Below are positions 1 to 6,006 of a stretch of DNA of 12,964 bases, piece after piece; positions within the stretch are counted from its first letter, which is position 1, and the number at the start of each line of letters is the position of its first letter. Where the stretch lies: positions 1 through 12,964 of the forward strand of contig JAISKQ010000006.1 of NCBI GenBank assembly GCA_031260865.1, in the 5' to 3' direction. The DNA is from Prevotella sp. (GTDB taxonomy: Bacteria; Bacteroidota; Bacteroidia; Bacteroidales; Dysgonomonadaceae). The notes under the pieces were generated by a model. The model was not told the origin of the DNA, ran no database searches, and saw only the letters and a program-made list of their open reading frames with translations. Position numbers and translations under genes: made by a program.

Positions 1-2
1 GT

Positions 3-455
3 ATGTATTTCCGTGACAATCTTGGTATTAAACGATTTATGTTTTTAAGCCCTGTTGATTTTGAAAAGATACGATATTCCTCTTTAGATATTGGTAAAAT
101 CTCCGCTTATATCACGAAATATATAAGCAAGTCCAGCGACAAAATTTTTTGCCGTCGCTGGGGCTCCTCTAAAGGTCTTGTAATATCAGACAGTCAGTTA
201 GAAAAGTTTGCTTTAGAAGTTTTTCCACAAGAAGTAGTAGATGTTTCCACTGGTGAAATTAAATTGACAGTTGATAAAGATAAACTATTTAAATTTCTGA
301 TAATGAATGATAAGGACGTTAAACTTATTAAGTTTAAAATTGAAGTTATGAGTAAAGAATATGAGCTAATATATATTTCGCCCAATTGGGCTAATTGGCA
401 TCATCATTCAGGTATTCAAGAATTATTTAAAAAATATTTTGATTATAATATTTAG
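3..455 (+). CDS. Rolling-circle (HUH) replication initiator, C-terminal part, cut at the window edge
   Basis: The visible 150 residues carry a good match to motif 3 of HUH replication initiators of the phiX174 gpA/microvirus VP4 kind: AYITKYISK at residues 35-43, with paired tyrosines Y36 and Y40 and lysines K39 and K43 (pattern YxxKYxxK). In that family one tyrosine nicks one strand of the origin and stays covalently bound to its 5' end. The following RRWGSSKGL (residues 51-59) resembles the segment that often follows motif 3 in phage and plasmid Rep proteins. The HUH histidine motif and the N-terminal half are not present, so they must lie upstream of the window, or the gene is truncated. 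The ATG at position 3 is therefore probably an internal methionine. The gene is AT-rich like the rest of the left segment and is followed 27 bases later by the DUF4160 gene. The source could be an integrated microvirus, a plasmid or another rolling-circle element. The family call is fairly good from motif 3; the element type is unknown. Confidence 0.6.
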   Translation: MYFRDNLGIKRFMFLSPVDFEKIRYSSLDIGKISAYITKYISKSSDKIFCRRWGSSKGLVISDSQLEKFALEVFPQEVVDVSTGEIKLTVDKDKLFKFLIMNDKDVKLIKFKIEVMSKEYELIYISPNWANWHHHSGIQELFKKYFDYNI

Positions 456-482
456 ATTATTAATAAATTAAATTAAATTTGT

Positions 483-725
483 ATGTCTCCAGTAATAAAA
501 AGAGTTGACGGTTTTGCTTTTTCTTTCTTTATGAATGAAGAAGATAAACCACATATTCATGTGTTTAAATCAGGAAAAAGGGCTAAATTTTGGTTAAATC
601 CTGTTGAGTTGGTTTATAATAGAGGTTTTAAGCATTCTGAGTTGCGAACAATATATTATTTAGTTAAAGCCTATGAAAAAGAATTTGAAAAAGAGTATAA
701 CAGACTTATCCGTAATTGCTATTAA
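483..725 (+). CDS. DUF4160 family small protein
   Basis: This 80-residue protein fits the DUF4160 family in length and pattern. It starts with MSPVIKRVDGFAF, has the acidic and histidine-bearing stretch NEEDKPHIHVF (residues 18-28), then AKFWLNPVEL (about 34-43), and ends with a charged helix. The molecular function of DUF4160 is not established. Such genes commonly sit next to DUF2442 genes, as here, and the pairing has been suggested to be toxin-antitoxin-like, which the sequence cannot prove. The 3' end overlaps the next gene by 53 bases in another reading frame, so the two are very likely translated from one message. The chosen ATG gives the usual family N-terminus. Only 27 bases separate it from the upstream rep fragment and no terminator lies between. 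Confidence 0.75.
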   Translation: MSPVIKRVDGFAFSFFMNEEDKPHIHVFKSGKRAKFWLNPVELVYNRGFKHSELRTIYYLVKAYEKEFEKEYNRLIRNCY

Positions 726-948
726 TTCCCTTGGCGTTGATATTTTTTGTAATGGTGAAAAATTATTAATTTCGTATGATTTTTGCCCTTATTTTAAAGA
801 TGCAAAAGTTAAAGATATTTTTGATGTTCGTTTGATTGGCGGTGATGTTCTATGTTGGGATAATTTAGATATTCACATATTGATTGACAGTATAAAACAC
901 CCTGAAAAATATCCTATACATATACCTCCTCATTCTTTTGGTTTTTGA
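673..948 (+). CDS. DUF2442 family small protein
   Basis: This 91-residue protein matches DUF2442 in its core: a short beta-rich stretch with NGEKLLISYDFCPYF (about residues 27-41), then KDIFDVRLIGGDVLCWDN (about 48-65), where the tryptophan in the CWDN stretch is the typical landmark. It continues beyond the usual core with a tail holding HPEKYPIHIPPH. The ATG at 673 is the only methionine in the frame and forces a 53-base overlap with the DUF4160 gene, suggesting translational coupling. The function is unknown; DUF2442 proteins often accompany DUF4160 proteins and are discussed as possible toxin-antitoxin partners or DNA-binding proteins. The last 20 codons and stop recur as a damaged second copy at 1723-1785. 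Confidence 0.72.
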   Translation: MKKNLKKSITDLSVIAINSLGVDIFCNGEKLLISYDFCPYFKDAKVKDIFDVRLIGGDVLCWDNLDIHILIDSIKHPEKYPIHIPPHSFGF

Positions 949-990
949 TTTCGTGTGTAAACTCCCTATACATTGAATTTTTGCATTTAG

Positions 991-1038
991 ATACGGCGAT
1001 AAAATAAAATATCATTTATACCTTAATTATCGCCGTAT
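991..1038. repeat. Perfect 12-bp inverted repeat between convergent genes
   Basis: ATACGGCGATAA at 991-1002 is exactly complementary in reverse to TTATCGCCGTAT at 1027-1038, with a 24-base AT-rich loop. It lies between the DUF2442 gene (plus) and the nuclease gene (minus), which converge. The GC core (CGGCG/CGCCG) stands out in a very AT-rich stretch. No long T run follows either arm, so a classical intrinsic terminator is not a full fit. It may be a weak bidirectional terminator, a protein-binding site, or the remnant of an element end. Confidence 0.7.
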
Positions 1039-1073
1039 AGCAAAACGCAGTTATTAATTATCATTTATACCTT
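1011..1073. repeat. Direct repeat of ATCATTTATACCTT, two copies
   Basis: The 14-base sequence ATCATTTATACCTT occurs at 1011-1024 and again at 1060-1073. The first copy lies in the loop of the inverted repeat; the second ends at the stop codon of the minus-strand nuclease gene. The 49-base spacing contains the right arm of the inverted repeat. The arrangement suggests a local duplication or a recombination scar. No function can be assigned. Confidence 0.6.
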
Positions 1074-1531
1074 TAACGAAGTTTTGCAGTAGTTTTGCTG
1101 TGATTTACCATTTCTTCTATATAATCTGCAGTTTCTTTTATTAGTTCTTTGTTGTATGCTATTGAATTAGGTATTCTTATAGTGTAATATCCTTTCATGA
1201 AAGAATAGTATGTTCTTTTTAAGTCGCTTAATGCTTGTTCTGTTTGTGTATTATGTTGTTTTCCGTCTATTTCTATGTTTAGTCTCGCTGAAACTATTGC
1301 TATATCTATATGTTTATATCCGTCAAATTTTTCTAATTCTGCTTTTATTCCTCTGTTTTTTAGTTCAAAATATAGGTTAATCGCTTTGTCTGTTACTGTT
1401 CTATCTAAATTTTTATACCAATCTTGACAATTACGGCATAAAGAGTAACCTATTTTTTCTTTGGAGTATTTATATACGTTTTCTTCTATTCTTATATCAC
1501 AGTTAGCACATTTTCGGACGTATGTTTTCAT
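1073..1531 (-). CDS. Zinc-ribbon plus DUF559-type PD-(D/E)XK nuclease-like protein
   Basis: The protein has 152 residues. The N-terminus carries two CxxC pairs, C8/C11 and C32/C35, forming a likely zinc ribbon. From about residue 46 it resembles DUF559/very-short-patch-repair-like endonuclease folds: a helix, then HIDIAIVSARLNIEIDGKQH (residues 74-93), with D76, E87, D89 and H93 in the positions of a PD-(D/E)XK core, and then a helix with SDLKRTYYSFMKGY leading into YTIRIPN, the usual last strand. Such domains cut or are predicted to cut DNA, often in restriction, repair or mobile-element settings. No methyltransferase is adjacent in the window. It converges with the DUF2442 gene and is very AT-rich, consistent with transfer. 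A TAAATTTG sequence on the minus strand at 1605-1612 could be its -7 promoter box. The specific substrate is unknown. Confidence 0.6.
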   Translation of the reverse strand: MKTYVRKCANCDIRIEENVYKYSKEKIGYSLCRNCQDWYKNLDRTVTDKAINLYFELKNRGIKAELEKFDGYKHIDIAIVSARLNIEIDGKQHNTQTEQALSDLKRTYYSFMKGYYTIRIPNSIAYNKELIKETADYIEEMVNHSKTTAKLR

Positions 1532-1604
1532 AATAAAATAGTTTAGTTATATTGTTAATCAATTAGTTGCTGTTTTTATAATATTATTTTAACTAAAATG
1601 TATC

Positions 1605-1612
1605 CAAATTTA
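1605..1612 (-). promoter_or_regulatory. Possible Bacteroidota -7 box for the nuclease gene
   Basis: On the minus strand this reads TAAATTTG, an exact match to the TAnnTTTG -7 consensus of Bacteroidota housekeeping promoters. It lies about 74 bases upstream of the nuclease start. No convincing TTTG box lies 19-21 bases further upstream, and the surroundings are so AT-rich that a chance match is likely. Confidence 0.25.
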
Positions 1613-1722
1613 ATATAATAACTGCTTATTTTATAGTGATTAACATTTTTTAGTATTAAACATATAATAGGAATTATATAACTTTCTTGTATTTGTCCGT
1701 TTGTGTGTAAATTGCAAATATC

Positions 1723-1785
1723 GATAGTATAAATCATCCTGAAAAATATCCTGTACATTTTCCTCCTCATTGTGGCAATTTTTAA
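1723..1785 (+). pseudogene. C-terminal remnant of a second DUF2442 gene
   Basis: The 21 codons here, read on the plus strand, give DSINHPEKYPVHFPPHCGNF followed by a stop, aligning without gaps to the last 20 residues plus stop of the DUF2442 gene at 886-948 (50 of 63 bases identical by eye). Several differences are silent (GAC/GAT, CAC/CAT), so this is a diverged relative rather than a fresh copy. An in-frame TAA lies a few codons upstream (1708-1710) and no DUF2442 core precedes it, so the gene body has been lost. The similarity continues about 13 bases past the stop. Either an insertion or deletion replaced the gene body, or unequal recombination between paralogues left the tail. Confidence 0.8.
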
Positions 1786-1850
1786 TTTTCGTGTGTCAAC
1801 CCCGATATATGTATTTTATTCGACGTAAAAACTATCCCATTCAAAAAATA

Positions 1851-1888
1851 AAAACATCTGAAGAATAGACTTAAACTCCAGATGTTTT
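1851..1888 (-). terminator. Intrinsic terminator after the TPR gene
   Basis: AAAACATCTG at 1851-1860 pairs with CAGATGTTTT at 1879-1888, and the stem can be lengthened inward by CTGGAG/CTTCAG with one G-T pair as read on the minus strand. The minus strand continues into a T-rich run after the stem. It sits about 20 bases beyond the stop of the TPR gene. The plus-strand side also has a T run, so it may act in both directions and shield the operon from the accessory segment. Confidence 0.8.
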
Positions 1889-1907
1889 TTTATATTATCG
1901 TATATTT

Positions 1908-3203
1908 TTACTGATTATCTGCAGATATACCTAATTCTTTTTGAATTGCGTCAAATTCTTTCGATTTATCAACATTTAGCAAACTTAAATTATAATATAC
2001 ATTTTGTAATTTCATCAATGCCGGCTTGATTTCCGTATCATAATCTGCGTCTCTTTCTTTTAATATATTTCTGTATTTTTCAAGATACGGTAATGATTTT
2101 AGATATAACTCAGATGTCTGTTTATCAAATTGAGCCTGTTCGCTTCGGCTTGTTGTTTGTCCTGCTTTTTCTTTAAAGTCTTGAGCTTGTAATATATACA
2201 AAACACCTAAACCTTCAAGCGCTTTTTCGCAATCGGAATTAGACGCAATTGCCTGTAGATAAGCTGGTTCTGCGTTTGTATAGTCTTTTTGTTCTGCATA
2301 CAAAGAAGCCTTTACTCCCATCAATTCGCAAGTGTTACTTGGATCATTTACAATTGCCTGATCCAGATATGCTATTGCTTCAGCCGTTTTACCACCTCTG
2401 ATGAACTCATTAATTAAATTAGGGGTAAAATACTTGTTTCCTGGAAATTTTTCAGCGCCATCGTTCAACGCTTTAACATAAGCCAAACTATCGTCAATTT
2501 GCTGATATTCACTTGCCAATAATTCATACACATCACTTTCTTTGTATGTGCTATTTAATATATACGGCTCCGCAATTATCTTCTTTAATAATTTGATTGA
2601 ACGTGGGTGATCTTTTGACTGAATAGCGCTGATAACAGCGTAATATTTAATAGTTTGATAGATACTGTCTTGTTCGTTAAAGTCAGCTCTTGTATCTTCA
2701 AACATTGCTAATGTCGGAAGTTCCCAATATCTTTCAAAGAAGTCGGTAGCTTTCTTAAAATCTTGTTTATCATTGTAAAATACGCCGCCATTAATATAGA
2801 ATCTATGACCATCTCGCATGTTCTTAACAATGTCTTTTCTTACTTTGTTCTTTACTTGTCCTTTTTCGTTTGGAATTTGACCCAGTTCATCAGCTTTAAT
2901 ATATGGATCGTACATATTGTATAATCCTATATACATTTTCTCTTCGTTACCACCTTTCTTTAATATTTCCCTTTGCATTTCCAATGTACGTTCATCGTCA
3001 AATGATTTGTATTCAATATCTCCAGCCACTTTCCAAGTTTCAGGATCATTAGCTGTTTCAGGATCAACTAGAGCCGGTTTGATCAACTCTCGAGCCTCAT
3101 CTACATTTTTCATTGCAGACTTTGCATCTTTTACTGCTTTTTTCTGAGCAAAAGAAAAAGTTGCAAAAACACATAATGTTATTACAAAAAAAGTTCGTTT
3201 CAT
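1908..3203 (-). CDS. Exported tetratricopeptide-repeat protein
   Basis: The protein has 431 residues when started at the ATG at 3201-3203. A slightly longer frame would need a TTG at 3210-3212, which is less likely because the ATG start gives a clean signal peptide (MKRTFFVITLCVFATFSFAQ, cleavage expected near residue 19-20). The mature part is helical with TPR-like pairs; the clearest are around residues 271-289 (AEAIAYLDQAIVNDP) and 297-320 (KASLYAEQKDYTNAEPAYLQAI), plus a possible repeat near 143-160. TPR domains bind other proteins, so a scaffold role in the periplasm or at the outer membrane is plausible, but the partner is unknown. It lies 29 bases downstream of gyrA on the same strand and is followed by a terminator, so it is probably co-transcribed with gyrA. 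There is no lipobox, so it is not expected to be a lipoprotein. Confidence 0.82.
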   Translation of the reverse strand: MKRTFFVITLCVFATFSFAQKKAVKDAKSAMKNVDEARELIKPALVDPETANDPETWKVAGDIEYKSFDDERTLEMQREILKKGGNEEKMYIGLYNMYDPYIKADELGQIPNEKGQVKNKVRKDIVKNMRDGHRFYINGGVFYNDKQDFKKATDFFERYWELPTLAMFEDTRADFNEQDSIYQTIKYYAVISAIQSKDHPRSIKLLKKIIAEPYILNSTYKESDVYELLASEYQQIDDSLAYVKALNDGAEKFPGNKYFTPNLINEFIRGGKTAEAIAYLDQAIVNDPSNTCELMGVKASLYAEQKDYTNAEPAYLQAIASNSDCEKALEGLGVLYILQAQDFKEKAGQTTSRSEQAQFDKQTSELYLKSLPYLEKYRNILKERDADYDTEIKPALMKLQNVYYNLSLLNVDKSKEFDAIQKELGISADNQ

Positions 3204-3232
3204 AATTATCAATTTAGTATTTAGTTCATAGT

Positions 3233-5821
3233 TTAATTATTAATTTCCTCATCATTATTTGTAACGTTGATATCCTCATCATTCTGTATTTCAATTTCCT
3301 CCTCAATATTATTATCTGATTCTACTTTACATACAGATGCGATTTCGTCATTTCGTTTTCCAAGGTTTATGAGTCTAACTCCCTGTGTCGCTCTTCCCAT
3401 AGTGCGAATATCTGAAACTTTTAGACGAATTGTTATACCGGATTTGTTAATTATCATTAAATCGTTATCATCTGTAACACTATTTATAGAAACCAGCTTA
3501 CCGGTCTTATCTGTTACATTTAATGTTTTAACTCCTTTTCCTCCACGGCTGGTTATACGATACACCGGAATAATATTACCGTTTTCATCGAAAATTTCAT
3601 TTCCTTCTTCATCTTTATCATTCAGATTTGTACGTTTTCCATAACCTTGTTCAGAAACAACCATAATTGTTTCTGCTTTTTGGGCTTCTTTTGACATCGC
3701 CAGCATACCAATGATCTCATCCTGTCCATCTTCGTCTATTCGCATTCCACGTACACCTGTGGCTGTACGTCCCATTTCACGTACATCTTTTTCATTGAAA
3801 CGAATAGCACGACCATTGCGGTTAGCCATAAGGATTTCGCTTTCGCCATCTGTCATTAATACTTCAATAACTTTATCGTCTTCACGGATTGTGATAGCAT
3901 TAACGCCATTCTGACGCGGACGGGAATAAGCTTCAAGACTTGTCTTTTTGATAACGCCTTGTTTTGTACAAAATACTAAATAATGGCTATTAATGAAATC
4001 TGTATCGCTGAAACCTCTGACACGGATAAATGCCGTTACTTTGTCGTCCGAATCAATATTCAACAAGTTTTGGATAGCTCTACCTTTTGAGTTTTTCGTC
4101 CCTTCAGGAATATCATATACACGTAACCAATAACATTTTCCTTTTTGTGTGAAAAGAAGGATGTAATTATGCATCGAGGCCGGATAGATGTGCTCTATAA
4201 AGTCTTCATCTCTGGTTTCAGAACCTTTAGCCCCTACTCCACCTCTATTTTGCGCCCTAAATTCAGTCAATGGCGTACGTTTGATATAACCAAGATGAGA
4301 TACTGTTATAATCATTTCATCGTTGGAATAGAAATCTTCAGGGTTTAATTCTTCTGAAGCATATACTATTTCAGTCCGGCGTTCATCTCCATATTTATCT
4401 CTTATTTCGATTAATTCGTCCTTAATGACTTGCATACGAAGCTCTTCGTTTGATAGAATTTCATTCAAATAAGCTATTAATTTCTGTATTTCTTCATATT
4501 CGTTACGTAGCTTGTCTTGTTCCAAACCGGTCAGCTGACGAAGACGCATTTCCACAATTGCACGGGATTGTATTTCGCTCAGGTTAAATCTGGCAATCAA
4601 ACTTTCTATAGCTTCCTGTGGTGATTTGGACGCTCTGATAATAGCTATAACTTCGTCTATATTATCCGAGGCTATGATTAACCCTTCAAGTATGTGTGCC
4701 CGCTCTTCCGCTTTACGCAAATCGTATATCGTCCTACGGATAACAACGTCAACTCTGTGCTCTACAAAGAAAGAAATCATATCTTTCAGATTCAATGTGC
4801 GGGGACGTCCTTTTACAAGCGCAATATTATTTACACTGAATGAAGATTGCAAAGCTGTTAACTTGTATAATTTGTTCAGGACAACATTGGCGTTGGCATC
4901 GCGTTTGATGTCAACCACAATACGCATACCCTGACGATCTGATTCGTCATTCACATTACTGATTCCATCCAGTTTCTTCTCTCCTACAAGGTCGGCTATA
5001 TGCTTTATTAGTTCAGCTTTATTAACTAAATATGGAATTTCTGTAATAACAATTTTTTCATGGTTGCCTTCCATTTCTATTTCGGCGCGTCCACGCATAA
5101 TAATACGTCCGCGTCCGGTTTCAAAAGCATCCTTAACACCCTGATAACCATAAATAAATCCTCCTGACGGAAAGTCAGGAGCTTTGATGTGTTGCATCAA
5201 ACCTTCTATGTCAATATCCTTGTTATCCGCATACGCGATGATAGCATTTATGGCTTCTGTCATATTATGAGGAGCCATATTGGTTGCCATTCCCACGGCA
5301 ATACCGGAAGCTCCGTTTATAAGCAGATTCGGAATACGAGTAGGAAGTACCGTAGGCTCTTTCAAGGTATCGTCAAAGTTAAGCTGAAAATCAACAGTTT
5401 CCTTATCTATATCTTTCAACATTTCTTCCGCCAAACGGCTTAATCTGGCTTCGGTATAACGCATGGCTGCAGGACTATCACCATCCACGCTACCCATGTT
5501 ACCCTGTCCGTCCACTAAAAGGTAACGCATGCTCCATTCCTGAGCCATGCGAACCATAGCAAAGTAAACAGAAGAATCACCGTGTGGGTGGTACTTACCT
5601 AATACTTCCCCTACGATTCTCGCCGATTTTTTGTGCGGTTTATTTGACGCGTTACCCAATTCACTCATTCCAAAAAGGATGCGACGGTGAACAGGCTTAA
5701 ATCCATCTCTTACATCGGGTAATGCGCGGGACACTATTACTGACATTGAATAGTCAATGTATGCCGATTTCATTTCATCCTCGATGTTGATCTTGATAAT
5801 TCTATCTTCTGCTTCTGCCAT
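3233..5821 (-). CDS. gyrA: DNA gyrase subunit A
   Basis: The gene encodes the strand-cutting and rejoining subunit of DNA gyrase, which works with GyrB to introduce negative supercoils using ATP. The protein has 862 residues, normal for GyrA. The catalytic tyrosine is Y122 in AAMRYTE, at the same number as in Escherichia coli. The breakage-reunion domain holds [11 protein letters not shown] (about 42-52) and [19 protein letters not shown] (about 76-94), the quinolone region. There S83 is present, but F87 stands where E. coli has D87. The C-terminal DNA-wrapping domain begins with a GyrA-box-like QNRGGVG near residue 523 and shows successive blade repeats (GYIKRT, GVIKKT, NGRAIRF, GYGKRT, GITIRL), with a second RGGKG near 757. 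The last 30 residues are strongly acidic. It is the first gene of a likely two-gene unit with the TPR gene. GyrA rather than ParC is supported by the GyrA box and complete wrapping domain. Confidence 0.96.
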   Translation of the reverse strand: MAEAEDRIIKINIEDEMKSAYIDYSMSVIVSRALPDVRDGFKPVHRRILFGMSELGNASNKPHKKSARIVGEVLGKYHPHGDSSVYFAMVRMAQEWSMRYLLVDGQGNMGSVDGDSPAAMRYTEARLSRLAEEMLKDIDKETVDFQLNFDDTLKEPTVLPTRIPNLLINGASGIAVGMATNMAPHNMTEAINAIIAYADNKDIDIEGLMQHIKAPDFPSGGFIYGYQGVKDAFETGRGRIIMRGRAEIEMEGNHEKIVITEIPYLVNKAELIKHIADLVGEKKLDGISNVNDESDRQGMRIVVDIKRDANANVVLNKLYKLTALQSSFSVNNIALVKGRPRTLNLKDMISFFVEHRVDVVIRRTIYDLRKAEERAHILEGLIIASDNIDEVIAIIRASKSPQEAIESLIARFNLSEIQSRAIVEMRLRQLTGLEQDKLRNEYEEIQKLIAYLNEILSNEELRMQVIKDELIEIRDKYGDERRTEIVYASEELNPEDFYSNDEMIITVSHLGYIKRTPLTEFRAQNRGGVGAKGSETRDEDFIEHIYPASMHNYILLFTQKGKCYWLRVYDIPEGTKNSKGRAIQNLLNIDSDDKVTAFIRVRGFSDTDFINSHYLVFCTKQGVIKKTSLEAYSRPRQNGVNAITIREDDKVIEVLMTDGESEILMANRNGRAIRFNEKDVREMGRTATGVRGMRIDEDGQDEIIGMLAMSKEAQKAETIMVVSEQGYGKRTNLNDKDEEGNEIFDENGNIIPVYRITSRGGKGVKTLNVTDKTGKLVSINSVTDDNDLMIINKSGITIRLKVSDIRTMGRATQGVRLINLGKRNDEIASVCKVESDNNIEEEIEIQNDEDINVTNNDEEINN

Positions 5822-5901
5822 TATTTTTAGTTAAAATTTTTACTTTCAAGTATTGATAAATGTATAAAAATCAAGTTGTTTTTTTTATGATTAAAAACAT
5901 G

Positions 5902-5921
5902 CTAAGATACAAATTTGGTTT
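5902..5921 (-). promoter_or_regulatory. Weak candidate promoter for gyrA
   Basis: On the minus strand the segment reads CCAAATTTGTATCTTAG. CAAATTTG differs from the TAnnTTTG -7 consensus at one base, and TATCTTAG also differs at one base. No clear -33 TTTG is correctly spaced upstream. A promoter is expected in this 125-base gap because the upstream secA unit ends in a terminator, but its exact site is uncertain. Confidence 0.3.
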
Positions 5922-5946
5922 GTATTAATAAAATAATATGAAATAA

Positions 5947-5981
5947 AAAAGCCCGACAAAATTGGTATTTATCGGGCTTTT
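5947..5981 (-). terminator. Intrinsic terminator after secA
   Basis: AAAAGCCCGA at 5947-5956 pairs perfectly with TCGGGCTTTT at 5972-5981 around a 15-base loop. On the minus strand the stem is followed by TTTTTTATTT. It stands about 25 bases beyond the secA stop and separates the lnb-secA unit from gyrA. Confidence 0.9.
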
Positions 5982-6006
5982 ATCGAATATTCCGCTTAAT
6001 ATTTGT

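Larger units (their letters stand above)
1532..1850. other. AT-rich spacer with gene remnants
   Basis: This stretch, with the terminator that follows it, separates the nuclease gene from the TPR gene and holds no convincing intact gene. A 64-codon minus-strand reading frame exists at 1576-1770 but has no recognisable family features and runs antisense through the DUF2442 remnant. The only content I can identify is that remnant at 1723-1785, repeats of the motif TT[CT]GTGTGT[AC]AA at 1700-1711 and 1788-1799, and a possible promoter box near 1605. Confidence 0.6.

Noticed and set aside
474..481. TAAATTTG just upstream of the DUF4160 start as a promoter
   Set aside because: It would place the transcript start inside the gene, has no spaced -33 box, and the region is so AT-rich that a match is expected by chance.
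1541..1597. Inverted repeat TTTAGTTA/TAACTAAA upstream of the nuclease gene
   Set aside because: Eight AT-only or nearly AT-only bases in a very AT-rich spacer are not distinguishable from chance.
1576..1770. 64-codon minus-strand reading frame in the AT-rich spacer
   Set aside because: No family features, and it runs antisense through the recognisable DUF2442 remnant, so it is most likely chance.
1..1850. CRISPR array or tRNA-linked attachment site in the accessory segment
   Set aside because: No regularly spaced repeats and no tRNA fold or tRNA fragment could be seen on either strand.
3204..3212. TTG start extending the TPR protein by three residues
   Set aside because: The ATG at 3201-3203 gives a typical signal peptide start, and non-ATG starts are less common.
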